Assembly: GCA_937141935.1 (NCBI GenBank) | Contig: CAKZQS010000039.1 | Coordinates: forward strand, 1-52,360 | DNA length: 52,360 nt | From: an uncultured Ectothiorhodospiraceae bacterium | Lineage (GTDB): Bacteria > Pseudomonadota > Gammaproteobacteria > Nevskiales > Oceanococcaceae | Direction: 5' to 3' | In this document: positions 15,324 through 28,340 of the stretch, in pieces | Numbering within the stretch: the stretch's first letter is position 1 | How the letters are laid out: every line of letters begins with the position of its first letter | Position numbers and translations under genes: made by a program | The notes under the pieces: model-generated | The model's input: only the letters and a program-made list of their open reading frames with translations | Database searches by the model: none | Told to the model about the DNA's origin: nothing

Positions 15324-16376
15324 ATGCAACGTCTCGACAATACCCGCATCGCCTCGATCCGCCCGGTGGCCACACCGGCGGCCATCGAGCAGGCCGTCCC
15401 GCTGACCGAAGCGGCCGCGGCCACCGTCGTGCGCACGCGCGAAGAAATCGGCCGCGTGCTCAGCGGCGAGGATTCGCGGATGCTGCTGATCGTCGGCCCC
15501 TGCTCGGTGCACGACCCCAAGGCCGCGCTGGACTACGCCCAGCGCCTCAAGACGCTGCGCGAAGAGGTGCAGGACACGCTGCTGATTGTCATGCGCGTGT
15601 ATTTCGAAAAGCCGCGCACGACCGTGGGCTGGAAGGGCCTGATCAACGACCCGCACATCGACGACAGCTTCGATATCGACCACGGCCTGCGCACGGCGCG
15701 CCAGCTCTTGTCCGACCTGAACACGATGGGCATGCCGGCCGGGGTCGAATACCTGGACATCCTGACGCCGCAGTACCTGGCCGACCTCGTGTCCTGGGGC
15801 GCCATCGGCGCGCGCACCACCGAGTCGCAGCTGCACCGCGAAATGGCCTCCGGCCTCTCCTGCCCGGTCGGCTTCAAGAACGGCACCGCGGGCAGCATCC
15901 GCGTGGCGGTGGACGCCATCACCTCGGCGCGCAACCCGCACCGCTTCCTGTCGCTGACCAAGACCGGCGTCGTGTCGATTTTCGAGACCACCGGCAATGA
16001 GCACACCCACGTGATCCTGCGCGGCGGCGCCGACGGCCCGAACTACGACGCGGCCGCGGTCGACGAGACCTGCGCCCTGCTGGCCAAGGCCGACCTGCCC
16101 GAGCAGGTCATGATCGACTGCAGCCATGCCAACTCCGGCAAGAAGCCCGAGATGCAGCCGCAGGTGGCCCGTGATTGCGTGGCCCGCCGCGTGGGCGGCG
16201 ACGACCGCATCGTCGGTCTGATGCTGGAGAGCCACCTGGTGGGCGGCCGGCAGAACGCGCCCGAGACCTACGGCCAGAGCATCACCGATGCCTGCCTGGG
16301 CTGGGAGGACACCGAATCCCTGCTGCGCGAACTGGCCACCTCGCTGCGCCGCGCCGACTCCAAAGTCCTGGCCTAA
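15324..16376 (+). CDS. aroG: 3-deoxy-7-phosphoheptulonate (DAHP) synthase, class I
   Basis: 350 residues. It condenses phosphoenolpyruvate and erythrose-4-phosphate, the first step of the shikimate pathway. Class I landmarks are LLIVGPCSVHDPKAALDYA, MRVYFEKPRTTVGWKGLINDP, GVEYLDILTPQYLADLVSWGAIGARTTESQ, LSCPVGFKNGT, DCSHANSGKK and GLMLESHLVGGRQ. These cover the PEP/E4P and metal ligands (Cys in GPCS, His in HANS, Glu in MLES). AroF, AroG and AroH forms cannot be told apart with certainty here. ATG 15324 gives the usual family length; a longer reading to 15177 has no homologous residues. A Rho-independent terminator follows at 16507. Confidence 0.95.
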   Translation: MQRLDNTRIASIRPVATPAAIEQAVPLTEAAAATVVRTREEIGRVLSGEDSRMLLIVGPCSVHDPKAALDYAQRLKTLREEVQDTLLIVMRVYFEKPRTTVGWKGLINDPHIDDSFDIDHGLRTARQLLSDLNTMGMPAGVEYLDILTPQYLADLVSWGAIGARTTESQLHREMASGLSCPVGFKNGTAGSIRVAVDAITSARNPHRFLSLTKTGVVSIFETTGNEHTHVILRGGADGPNYDAAAVDETCALLAKADLPEQVMIDCSHANSGKKPEMQPQVARDCVARRVGGDDRIVGLMLESHLVGGRQNAPETYGQSITDACLGWEDTESLLRELATSLRRADSKVLA

Positions 16377-16380
16377 GCGC

Positions 16381-16505
16381 CGGCGCCAACCCGGCCCGGC
16401 CCAGCCCGGCCCAGCCCAGCGCACCCCGCCTGGCCCAACCCGGCCCAGCCCAACACGGCCCAGCGCAGCCCGGCCTGGCCCAACCCGGCCCAGCTCGGCT
16501 GGGCT
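16381..16505. repeat. Degenerate CCCGGCCCAGC tandem tract
   Basis: A C-rich stretch built from CCCGGCC, CCCAGC and CCCAACC blocks. It contains a perfect 22-base direct repeat, at 16428-16449 and again at 16473-16494. It lies between the aroG stop and its terminator. No gene is visible in it. Confidence 0.8.
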
Positions 16506-16506
16506 C

Positions 16507-16531
16507 GGCCCGAGCACGGGCCCTTTTTTTT
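16507..16531 (+). terminator. aroG terminator
   Basis: Stem GGCCCG (16507-16512), loop AGCA, stem CGGGCC (16517-16522), then C and a run of eight T. A standard Rho-independent terminator for the plus strand. Confidence 0.92.
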
Positions 16532-16587
16532 CCCCGCGCAGCCGCTGTGCGATGATCAGCGACGTCGTGCGTGGAGGAGACCGGGGC

Positions 16588-17733
16588 ATGACGACGTCCA
16601 TCGACGCGGAACTGCTGCGCAATATCTACCCGCTGAACAAGCTCGGCGCGAGCGAGCTGGCGGAGTTGCAACCCGGCCTGCGCCGTACCGCGCTGCGCCA
16701 GGGTCGGGGGCTCTACAGCATTGGCGATGCGCCGGCCGAGTACTTCTATGTCCTCGACGGCTCGATGCAACTGGTCAATGCCGAGGAAAGCGAGTTCACC
16801 ACGGTCGCGCCGGCCTCGGGCGGCGAATCGATCCCCCTGCCCTTCGTGATTCCGGCGCTGGAGCGGGCCTTCGCGCTGAGCGACTGCGAGCTGCTGGCGG
16901 TGGACCGCGAGCGACTCAATGCCCTGATGCAGCGCGGCCACGGCACGCCGCCGCGGGCACCCGCGCACCACGGCAGCAGCCGCCGGCCGCACGACGAACG
17001 CAGCCGGGCGGCGCCACAGCGACCCGTTTCACGACCCGGCGCCGAGCCCCCGCCCGACCTGGGCTTTGCCATCAACAACTGGCAGCAGGCCTTCCTGGCC
17101 ACGCCGGGCTATGGGCGCCTGCCCGCGGGCGTGTTGCAGGCGGTCTTTGCGCGCATGTCGCCGCGGCGGGTCAGCGCGGGCGACATCCTGGTCGAACAGG
17201 GCGAGCCGGCCGAGGACTTTCTGGTGATCGCCGAGGGCGAGGCCGAGGTGGTCAAGCTGGACACGCGGCACGGGCGCTGGGTGCGGGTCAACGCCTACGG
17301 CATCGGCGGCGCCGTCGGCGAGGACGCGCTGATCTCCAACCTGCCGCGCAATGCGACCGTGCGCATGCTCAGCGACGGGCTGGTCATGGCGCTGGACGGC
17401 GACGACTTTCGCACCTTAATCAAGCCGGAGCTGGCTCGGCCCCTGGGCCTGAAGGCGGCGTTGAACAAGGTCGCGATCAATGGGCAATGGCTGGATGTGC
17501 GCATGCCCAACGAATTCCCGGCGCGGCAACTGCGCGACGCGGTGCGCATCCCGCACCCGGTGATTCGCGCCAAGTTGCTGCGCTTTGACGAGCCCGAGCG
17601 TCCGATCGTCGTCGTGTGCGCCACGCGCCACGATTCGCCGGTCATCGCGGCCCTGCTGCGCAAGCAGGGCCTGGACGCCTACTACCTGAAGGGCGGCATC
17701 GAAAGCCTGCCGCAGGAGGTGCTGGCGAGCTAG
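16588..17733 (+). CDS. Two cyclic-nucleotide-binding-like domains fused to a rhodanese-like domain
   Basis: 381 residues from ATG 16588, which follows a strong GGAGGAGA site at 16572-16579. Domain 1 (residues ~15-112) has the cNMP-type beta roll (YSIGDAPAEYFYVLDGSMQLV) but no phosphate-binding cassette. A Pro/Arg-rich linker spans ~118-158. Domain 2 (~165-285) has a good cassette, GGAVGEDALISNLPRNATVRM (241-260), with Glu and Arg placed as in cAMP/cGMP binders. The C-terminus (~298-378) resembles a rhodanese (WLDVRMPNEF ... IVVVCATRHDS) with Cys344 at the active-site position but a non-standard loop. No DNA-binding domain is visible. It may sense a nucleotide and control sulfur transfer or a partner protein; that is inference. 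Confidence 0.82.
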   Translation: MTTSIDAELLRNIYPLNKLGASELAELQPGLRRTALRQGRGLYSIGDAPAEYFYVLDGSMQLVNAEESEFTTVAPASGGESIPLPFVIPALERAFALSDCELLAVDRERLNALMQRGHGTPPRAPAHHGSSRRPHDERSRAAPQRPVSRPGAEPPPDLGFAINNWQQAFLATPGYGRLPAGVLQAVFARMSPRRVSAGDILVEQGEPAEDFLVIAEGEAEVVKLDTRHGRWVRVNAYGIGGAVGEDALISNLPRNATVRMLSDGLVMALDGDDFRTLIKPELARPLGLKAALNKVAINGQWLDVRMPNEFPARQLRDAVRIPHPVIRAKLLRFDEPERPIVVVCATRHDSPVIAALLRKQGLDAYYLKGGIESLPQEVLAS

Positions 17734-18959
17734 CTCGGCGTCTGCTGCCGGCGCAGCGGCGTGACCTTGTCGGGCAGCTCGCTGGGCAGGTAGGACTCTT
17801 CGATCCAGATGCGGTTGCGGTTGCAGCGCTTGAGGTGGTTCAGGTCCGCGCGGACCTGCTCGAAGGCCGCATCGGCGCCGTGACCCTCCGCCGGCTGCAG
17901 CACGCGGCCGGCGATGGTGACGGTCAGCTCGGAGGCAATCGGCGAATCGGGGTGCTGCACATGCAGCCGGCCCACGGCCTCGCGAATCTCCTCGGCCAGC
18001 TGTTGCAGCGCGTCGCCGCTGGCGTCGCGCATGATGACGCCAAAGCCGTCGTCGTCCATGCGCGCCAGGAAGCACTCGCGGGTGCTGCGCAGGCCCTGAA
18101 TCGACTGGGCGATGGCCCGCAAGGCGCGCTCGGCGGCAAAGTGGCCGCAGCTCTGGTCAAAGCGGCGGAAGTAATCGATATCGACCAGCATCAGGCCCAC
18201 GCGTGTGCCGCGTTGCTGGCCCTTGCGCCACCAGCGCTCCAGGCGGCGCTCGAAGCTGGTCGCGCTGCGCAGGCTGGTCACGCGGTCGATGTCGGCCATC
18301 TCCGAGGCGCTGCCGGCGTGCAGGTAATCCAGCCGGCTGACCCGTTCCAGCATGTAGCTGCCGACCATGCCGATCAGGTTGACCGCCACGAGGTGCAGAC
18401 CGTGGTAGGTCAGCTGCGCGCCCTCCAGGCCCACCGCGACATCACTGGCCATCGCCGCCAGCGTGACCAGCAGGGCCGCGATGACGCAGGCCGGCCACAG
18501 TAGCGAAGAGAGAAAGTAGGCAAAGACGACCAGCAGCAGCAGCGAGTCATAAGGCAGCGTGTGCCCGGCCAGCCCGGCGCGGATGTGCACGGCCGCAAAG
18601 ACGAAACCCGAGGTCGCGATGGCCGCGAACATCGCCCAGTTCACATGGTGATAAAAGCGCGGGTGGTAGCTGATCCACAGCGTGGCCAGCGGCAGCGGCA
18701 GCAGCAGCGTGAGCTTTTCGACAAACACCGACATGCGCACCGGCGCCGGCGCGGTCAGCAGGTCCAGGGCCGACACCATCAGCACCAGCAGCACGGCCAG
18801 GACAATGGCCGCGCGGATGCGGCCGATGTGCAGGTCGATGTAGCGGCGCCGGAACTCGGCCTCCAGGGCCGGGTCGTCAAAACGCAGCCGTTTGAGGCCG
18901 CGCTGTAGCTGGCGGGTGCAGGGGGCCTGCTCGGCACCGCGCTCGAAGGCTCTGTCCAT
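17730..18959 (-). CDS. Membrane protein with degenerate GGDEF domain
   Basis: 409 residues. Residues ~1-48 are basic and soluble, and six hydrophobic segments follow (~50-68, 80-98, 107-126, 138-155, 157-176, 186-204). The C-terminal GGDEF-like domain runs from ~222, with DRVTSLRSATSFERRL in place of DxLTGLxNRRxF, then LVDIDYFRRFDQSCGHFAAERAL. The signature itself is ARMDDDGFGVI: DDDGF (302-306) replaces GGDEF, so the catalytic Glu is lost. It is probably not an active diguanylate cyclase; it may bind nucleotide or act through its partner. Start 18959 is chosen just before the soluble N-terminus; an in-frame start at 19031 is possible. It converges on the cNMP-rhodanese gene with a 4-base overlap. 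Confidence 0.85.
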   Translation of the reverse strand: MDRAFERGAEQAPCTRQLQRGLKRLRFDDPALEAEFRRRYIDLHIGRIRAAIVLAVLLVLMVSALDLLTAPAPVRMSVFVEKLTLLLPLPLATLWISYHPRFYHHVNWAMFAAIATSGFVFAAVHIRAGLAGHTLPYDSLLLLVVFAYFLSSLLWPACVIAALLVTLAAMASDVAVGLEGAQLTYHGLHLVAVNLIGMVGSYMLERVSRLDYLHAGSASEMADIDRVTSLRSATSFERRLERWWRKGQQRGTRVGLMLVDIDYFRRFDQSCGHFAAERALRAIAQSIQGLRSTRECFLARMDDDGFGVIMRDASGDALQQLAEEIREAVGRLHVQHPDSPIASELTVTIAGRVLQPAEGHGADAAFEQVRADLNHLKRCNRNRIWIEESYLPSELPDKVTPLRRQQTPS

Positions 18960-19076
18960 GGCGCGCACTCTACGCCCGCCGCGACGGCCTTGCAGCCAGT
19001 GCTGTAGCCAAAGGGGACTGGAAAGGCTCAATGTTGCACACTCCGTGCGATCTCACGGCCAGTGATACGCCCGCCC

Positions 19077-19709
19077 ATGTCAAAAAACCGTCTGCTTATC
19101 GGCGCCACCGGCCTGGTCGGACGCGCCCTGCGTCAGCAATTCGACGCCTGTGGGGCCCCTTTGCGGGTGCTCGCACGGCGAACTGACAATCCGCTGCCGC
19201 AGGAGAGCTGGACCTGCGTCGACAATCTGGCGCAGGCCCCCGATGCGCTTTTCGATGACCTTGACAGTGTCATTTGCGCCTTGGGCACCACCCGCAAGCA
19301 GGCCGGCTCGCGCGAGGCCTTTGCCGCGGTGGACCGCGACCTGGTGCTGACGCTGGCGCGGCGGGCCCGTGCGGCCGGGGCCACACAATGGCTGCAGGTG
19401 TCGGCACTGGGTGCCCGGCCGGAGGCCTTCGCGGCCTATTCGCGCGTCAAGGGCGAGGCCGATGCCGGCCTGGAAGCGCTGCGCTTCCCCCGCCTGGACA
19501 TCGTGCAGCCCTCGCTGCTGTTGGGTCCGCGCGATGAGCGGCGGCCCGGCGAGGCGCTGGCGCAGAGGTTGATGCCCCTGCTGCACCCGCTGCTGCGCGG
19601 GCCGCTGCGGCCCTACCGCGCGGTGCGCGCCGAGGAGGTGGCCGCGCGCCTGCTGGCGCTGAGCGAGGCCGAGGCGCCCGGCACCTACCGGCACCTGCTG
19701 CGGCCCTAG
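19077..19709 (+). CDS. NAD(P)-binding atypical short-chain dehydrogenase
   Basis: 210 residues. The N-terminus RLLIGATGLVGRALRQQF carries the GxxGxxG Rossmann motif of atypical SDRs related to HTATIP2/TIP30 and NAD(P)H-binding proteins. SVICALGTTRKQAGSREAFAAVD and QWLQVSALGA follow, then YSRVKGEADAGLE with the Y-x-x-x-K pair. The pattern fits this subfamily, whose bacterial members have no firm reaction. ATG 19077 begins just before the Rossmann strand; an upstream GTG at 19062 is possible. It is divergent from the GGDEF-like gene, with a 117-base gap in which no clear operator is seen. Confidence 0.82.
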   Translation: MSKNRLLIGATGLVGRALRQQFDACGAPLRVLARRTDNPLPQESWTCVDNLAQAPDALFDDLDSVICALGTTRKQAGSREAFAAVDRDLVLTLARRARAAGATQWLQVSALGARPEAFAAYSRVKGEADAGLEALRFPRLDIVQPSLLLGPRDERRPGEALAQRLMPLLHPLLRGPLRPYRAVRAEEVAARLLALSEAEAPGTYRHLLRP

Positions 19710-19741
19710 TCGGCGCCGGCGCCGGCCGGCCCGTGCTCGCC

Positions 19742-19798
19742 GGCCCGCGATTCCTGGTCCGCGCGCCCCGGTGCGCGATCCCTGCTCCGCGAGTGTGA
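19742..19798. repeat. Two 28-bp imperfect tandem repeats
   Basis: GCGATTCCTGGTCCGCG (from 19747) and GCGATCCCTGCTCCGCG (from 19775) match at 15 of 17 positions, period 28. They sit in the convergent gap between the SDR gene and the FAD oxidase gene. Confidence 0.65.
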
Positions 19799-19810
19799 GC
19801 CCGCGGCGCC

Positions 19811-21232
19811 CTAGTCGGCGACGGGGAAAATCTTGCCCGGGTTCAACACCTGGTCGGGGTCAAAGGCGGCCTTGATGCCCCGCATCAGTTCCACCTCATG
19901 CGCGCTGCGGCTGTGGCCCAGCTGCTCGCGCTTGAGCAGGCCGATGCCGTGCTCGGCGGAGACGCTGCCGGCGTAATCCTCCAGCCGCCGCGCCACCAGC
20001 GCGCCGGCCTGCGCGCTCTGCGCGGCCCAGTCCTGCGGCGCGAGCGCCGCGCGGGGCAGCAGGTTCAGATGCAGGTTGCCGTCGCCCAGGTGGCCAAAGC
20101 AGACCAGCTCCAGCGCCGGGAAGTCGGCGGCCAGGTCCTGCTCGATGCGGGCAACGAACTCGGGCAGCCGCGCGGCGCGCACCGAGACATCGTTCTTGTA
20201 GGGCGCCTCGGGCGCCAGCGCCTCTGAGATGTCCTCGCGGTAACGCCACAGCGCCTGCGCCTGCGCCCCGGACTGTGCCAGCGCGCCATCCACCGCCGTG
20301 CCCGCCTCGAAGCAGTCGGCGAACAGCGCCTCGGCCGCATCGGTGTGGGCCTCGGCCTGGGTCCACTCCAGCAGCAAATACGCGGGCGCCGCCTCGGCAA
20401 AGGGCGGGGGCAACTGCATGCGCTGCTGCACCCGGGCCAGCGCGCTGGCGGTGAAGAATTCGCAGGCGCTCAGCGGCAGCCCTTCGCGGGCGCGTTCGTA
20501 GACCCGCAGCGCGGCCGGCAGGTCGGGCAGCGCTAGCAACGCCACGCCCGGGTCCTGTGGCGGCGCGGTCAGCGCGAGCGTGGCCTCGACAATGATGCCC
20601 AGCGTCCCCTCCGAGCCGATCATCAGGTGGCGCAGGTCGTAGCCGCTGTTGTTCTTGATCAGGTCGCGCTGGCAGTCGATCAGTTCGCCGTGGCCGGTCA
20701 CCACGCGCAGGCCGCGCACCCAGTCGCGGGTCATGCCGTAGCGGATCACGTGCACGCCGCCGGCGTTGGTGGCCAGGCTGCCGCCCACCTGGGCCGAGCC
20801 GGCCGCCGCCCAGTCCACCGGGTAATACAGGCCGGCCTCCGCCGCGGCCTGCTGCACCTGGCCAATGGCCGCGCCGGCCTCGACGCGGATGCAGCGCTCG
20901 ACCCGGTCCACCGGGTGCAGCTTGCGCATGCGCTCCAGCGACAGCAGCACCTCGCGGCGCGCGGCCACGGCGCCGCCGGCCAGGCCGGTACGGCCGCCGG
21001 AGGGCACGATGGCAAAGCGCAGCCGCCGCGCCAGGCGCACGATGCTCTGCACCTGCGCGACCGATTGCGGCCGCAGCACGCACAGCGGGTCGGCCTGCCA
21101 GCGGGTGCTGCGGTCGAGGCCATAGGCCGCGCAGGTGTCCGCATCGGTGGCCACGGCCGCCTCGCCCAGCGCCTCGCGCAAGGCGGCCAGAATGGCCGCC
21201 TCGTCCGCCAACGGCTGCGCGGGCGTGCTCAA
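19811..21232 (-). CDS. FAD-linked oxidase, D-2-hydroxyglutarate/D-lactate dehydrogenase type
   Basis: 473 residues. The PCMH-type FAD-binding domain (residues ~40-220) has VPSGGRTGLAGGAVA, TNAGGVHVIRYGMTRDWV and KNNSGYDLRHLMIGSEGTLGIIVEA. The C-terminal FAD-oxidase domain has CFGHLGDGNLHLNLL, SAEHGIGLLKREQL and FDPDQVLNPGKIFPV; its His and Glu are the usual metal/substrate ligands. Relatives oxidise D-lactate, glycolate or D-2-hydroxyglutarate. The neighbouring DUF1338 gene, whose relatives make D-2-hydroxyglutarate, favours the last substrate. It is the final gene of the ast-type operon, 10 bases after the M20 hydrolase. Confidence 0.88.
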   Translation of the reverse strand: MSTPAQPLADEAAILAALREALGEAAVATDADTCAAYGLDRSTRWQADPLCVLRPQSVAQVQSIVRLARRLRFAIVPSGGRTGLAGGAVAARREVLLSLERMRKLHPVDRVERCIRVEAGAAIGQVQQAAAEAGLYYPVDWAAAGSAQVGGSLATNAGGVHVIRYGMTRDWVRGLRVVTGHGELIDCQRDLIKNNSGYDLRHLMIGSEGTLGIIVEATLALTAPPQDPGVALLALPDLPAALRVYERAREGLPLSACEFFTASALARVQQRMQLPPPFAEAAPAYLLLEWTQAEAHTDAAEALFADCFEAGTAVDGALAQSGAQAQALWRYREDISEALAPEAPYKNDVSVRAARLPEFVARIEQDLAADFPALELVCFGHLGDGNLHLNLLPRAALAPQDWAAQSAQAGALVARRLEDYAGSVSAEHGIGLLKREQLGHSRSAHEVELMRGIKAAFDPDQVLNPGKIFPVAD

Positions 21233-21242
21233 GCGCGGGCCC

Positions 21243-22465
21243 TCAGGGCCGCCATTCGCCGGCGGCGAGGCGTAGCAGCAGCAGGGCCGAGAGCTGGCCG
21301 CGCTCGGTCAGGCTGGACACCCGCATCCACTCCTTGGCGGAATGGATCGCGCCGCCATGCACGCCCAGCGTGTCGATGTTGGGCACGCCGGCGGCGGCCA
21401 GGTTGTTGCCATCGCAGCAGCCGCCGGTGGGCAGGTGCTCCAGCGCCAGGCCCAGTTCGCGGCCGCAGTCCTGCGCCAGCGCGAACAGGCGCTCATTGGC
21501 CGGCGACAGGATCTTGGGCATGCGGGTAAAGCCGCCATGCAGCTCCAGCGCATAGCCCTCGCGGGCGTCGAAGCCGGCCACGATGCGCTCCAGCTCGCCC
21601 TGCACCCAGTCGGCATCCTCCGGCCGCGGCAGGCGCACGTTGAAGCGCATCATCGCCGTGTCCGGCACGATGTTGGTGGCCCCGCCGCCGTGCACGAAGC
21701 CGGGGTTGAAGGTCACACCCTCGCGCTGGCCGTTGAGGTCGTCGATGGCCGCCGTCGCCTCGGCCAGCAGGCGGATGGCATTGCGCCCCAGGTGGTGCTC
21801 GCGCCCGGCATGCGCCGCGCGGCCGCGCGCCAGCAGCGCGAAGTTGCCCGAGCCCTTGCGCGCCCCGGCCAGGTGGCCATCGGGGAAGCTGGGCTCGTAG
21901 ATCAGGCCCACGTGGCAGCGCTCGGCGGCCTCCGCAATCAGCGGCGCCGAGGACTGCGAGCCGATCTCCTCGTCCGGGTTCAGCAATACCTCCCAGCCAA
22001 TGTGTTCGGCCAGCGGGCTGGCCTCCAGCGCGGCCAGCGCCGTTTGCATCAGCACCAGCCCGCCCTTGAGGTCGGCGACGCCGGGGCCGTTGAGCGTGTC
22101 GGCGTCGAGCTCGCGCACCTGCTGGAAGGGGTGGTCGGCGGCGAAGACCGTGTCCATGTGCCCGCACAAAAAGACCTGCAAGGGCGCCTCGGGCCGCTTG
22201 CGCAGGCGCAGCGCGTCGCCCAGCGGGCGGGTCTGCATCTGGCCGTCGTCGCCCAGCGCCTGCCAGGGCTCGACCGGCAGCACCTCGGCCTGCGCGCCCA
22301 GCTCGGCAAACATCTCGGCCAGCGCCTCGCGCACGCGGTTGACGCCCTCGGCGTTGAAGCTGCCGGAGTTGATCTGCGCCAGCGCAATGGTGCGCTCGCG
22401 CATCTGCGCCTGGCGCCGGGCGACGAAGTCGCGGGCCGCGCGGGCGATGGCCGGATCCAGCGCCA

Positions 22466-22466
<1 letters not shown>
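21243..22466 (-). CDS. M20-family metallohydrolase (ArgE/carboxypeptidase G2-like)
   Basis: 407 residues. Metal-site motifs of the M20 fold are present: FLCGHMDTVF (His, Asp), GPGVADLKGGLVLM (bridging Asp), LNPDEEIGS (catalytic Glu and metal Glu), IYEPS and the late GGAIHSAKEWM (His). The lid domain (~residues 195-310) contains ARGRAAHAGREHHLGRNAI. The family removes acyl groups or C-terminal amino acids. In this operon it could deacylate an N-succinyl amino acid and so stand in for AstE, which belongs to a different fold; this is inference. Its start overlaps the DUF1338 stop by one base. Confidence 0.88.
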
Positions 22467-25769
<3,303 letters not shown>

Positions 25770-25794
25770 GGGGGGCTCCGCGGCGCTATGCGCC

Positions 25795-27015
<1,221 letters not shown>

Positions 27016-27113
27016 CGGCGTCTTCGCTTGGATATAGGAGTGGGCCGGCGCCTGCACGACGCCGGGACAGGCAGTGTAAGGCGCCCAGGCCGCCGATTTG
27101 TAGGGGCAGATTT

Positions 27114-27148
27114 GGCGAATTCGCCCGGTTATGCTGTCAATCTGACAG
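27114..27148. promoter_or_regulatory. Two palindromes in the astC/lrp divergent region
   Basis: GGCGAATTCGCC (27114-27125) is a perfect 12-base palindrome, and CTGTCA-ATC-TGACAG (27134-27148) is a perfect 6-3-6 inverted repeat. They lie between the divergent starts at 27015 and 27166 and nearest to the regulator gene. They are good candidates for binding of the Lrp/AsnC protein to its own promoter and the ast operon. No convincing -10/-35 pair could be placed. Confidence 0.55.
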
Positions 27149-27165
27149 GAACGCCTTGCAAAGTG

Positions 27166-27591
27166 ATGAACAGCCTCGACCAACGCCTGCTCAATGCCCT
27201 GCGCGCCGATGCCCGCACCAGCGTCAGCGAGCTGGCCCGCCTGCTGGATGTATCGCGCTCGACGGTGCAAAGCCGCATGGCCCGGCTGCGCGCCGAGGGC
27301 ATCATCCGCGGCTATACGGTGGTGCTGGCCGAGCGCTACCGCCGCGGGCGCATGCGCGCGCATGTGCTGATCACCACCCGGCAGCGGCTGACGGCGCGGC
27401 TGAACCGGCAGCTGGAGGCCATCCCCGAGATCATCGCGCTGCATGCCATCAGCGGCGAATTCGACCTGATCATCGAAGTGGCCGCCGAAAGCCCGGAGGG
27501 GCTGAACCATGTGCTGGACCAGGTGGGCGCGCTGGAGGGCATTGAACGCACGCAGACCTCGGTGATCCTGGAGACCCGCTTCTCGCGCTAG
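27166..27591 (+). CDS. Lrp/AsnC-family transcriptional regulator
   Basis: 141 residues. The N-terminal HTH is [54 protein letters not shown] (residues 1-55). The RAM effector-binding domain follows, with [51 protein letters not shown]. Such proteins form dimers or octamers and respond to amino acids. It is divergent from the ast-type operon and therefore likely its regulator, as Lrp-type proteins often control neighbouring amino-acid catabolic genes. ATG 27166 begins exactly at the HTH; the much longer open frame upstream lies antisense to astC and is not coding. Confidence 0.92.
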   Translation: MNSLDQRLLNALRADARTSVSELARLLDVSRSTVQSRMARLRAEGIIRGYTVVLAERYRRGRMRAHVLITTRQRLTARLNRQLEAIPEIIALHAISGEFDLIIEVAAESPEGLNHVLDQVGALEGIERTQTSVILETRFSR

Positions 27592-27718
27592 CGCGCGGCC
27601 GGCCCGGCGCCGGGCCGGGCGGTGACTTGGGTCATGCGGAGCCGCATGGCCGAAAGGGGCTTTCTAGGCTGGGGGACCATTTCGCGGCCCCTCGCGGCCG
27701 CACACACCGGAGCCATTC

Positions 27719-28249
27719 ATGGATTTTGTCGCGCACGACACGCAATCGGCGCCGCAGGAGGCGGCCGAACTGCTGAGCCAGTCGCAGGAAGAGATGGGGT
27801 TCATCCCCAATATGTACCGGCACATGGCCGATGCGCCGCCGCTGCTGAAGGCCTACAAGCAGATGTCCCAGCTGTTCTCGCAGACCAGCTTGTCGGAGGC
27901 CGAGCAGCAGGTGGTGCTGCTGGCCGCCAGCGTCGAGAACCGCTGCGACTTTTGCACCAAGGCGCACAGCAAGATGGCGGCCGGCGCCGGCGTGTCCGAG
28001 GACGATGTCAGCGCCATCCGCGAGGGCGGCCAACCCGGCGACAGCAAGCTGGCGGCCCTTGCGCAGTTCACCAAGAAGATGGTGGCCGAGCGCGCCTGGC
28101 TGGCCGAGGCCGACATGCAGGCCCTGCTGCAGGCCGGCTACGAGCGCCCGCAGATCCTGGAAGTGGTGCTGGGCGTGGGCATGAAGACCCTGTCCAACTA
28201 CACCAACCACATCGCCCAGACCGATGTGAACCCGGAGCTGGATTCCTGA
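27719..28249 (+). CDS. Carboxymuconolactone decarboxylase/AhpD-family protein
   Basis: 176 residues, all helical. The active-site motif ENRCDFCTKAHSKMA contains the CxxC and the downstream His of AhpD-type alkylhydroperoxidase/CMD proteins. MGFIPNMYRHMADAP and LEVVLGVGMKTLSNYTNHIA are common in the peroxidase-related CMD subfamily. It probably has a thiol-based peroxidase or redox role; no substrate is suggested by neighbours. The start at 27719 has GGAG at 27709-27712. It is a single gene ending before a strong hairpin and the converging sufE gene. Confidence 0.88.
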   Translation: MDFVAHDTQSAPQEAAELLSQSQEEMGFIPNMYRHMADAPPLLKAYKQMSQLFSQTSLSEAEQQVVLLAASVENRCDFCTKAHSKMAAGAGVSEDDVSAIREGGQPGDSKLAALAQFTKKMVAERAWLAEADMQALLQAGYERPQILEVVLGVGMKTLSNYTNHIAQTDVNPELDS

Positions 28250-28303
28250 ATCCCGGCCGGGCCGGAGCCGCGGCCGGGGTCGGGCGGATCGGCTCGGGGC
28301 CGT

Positions 28304-28327
28304 GGCGGGGGTGGGGCCACCCCCGCC
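28304..28327. terminator. Hairpin between converging CMD and sufE genes
   Basis: GGCGGGGGTGG (28304-28314) is complementary to CCACCCCCGCC (28317-28327), giving an almost loopless inverted repeat with no T-run. It is placed where both converging transcripts end. The flanking 28250-28303 is GC-rich repeat-like sequence with no gene. Confidence 0.5.
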
Positions 28328-28340
28328 CCGGCGGCCGCGC

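Noticed and set aside
16381-16505. C-rich repeat tract as a CRISPR array
   Set aside because: Units are ~10-12 bases, degenerate and without unique spacers; no cas genes in the window.
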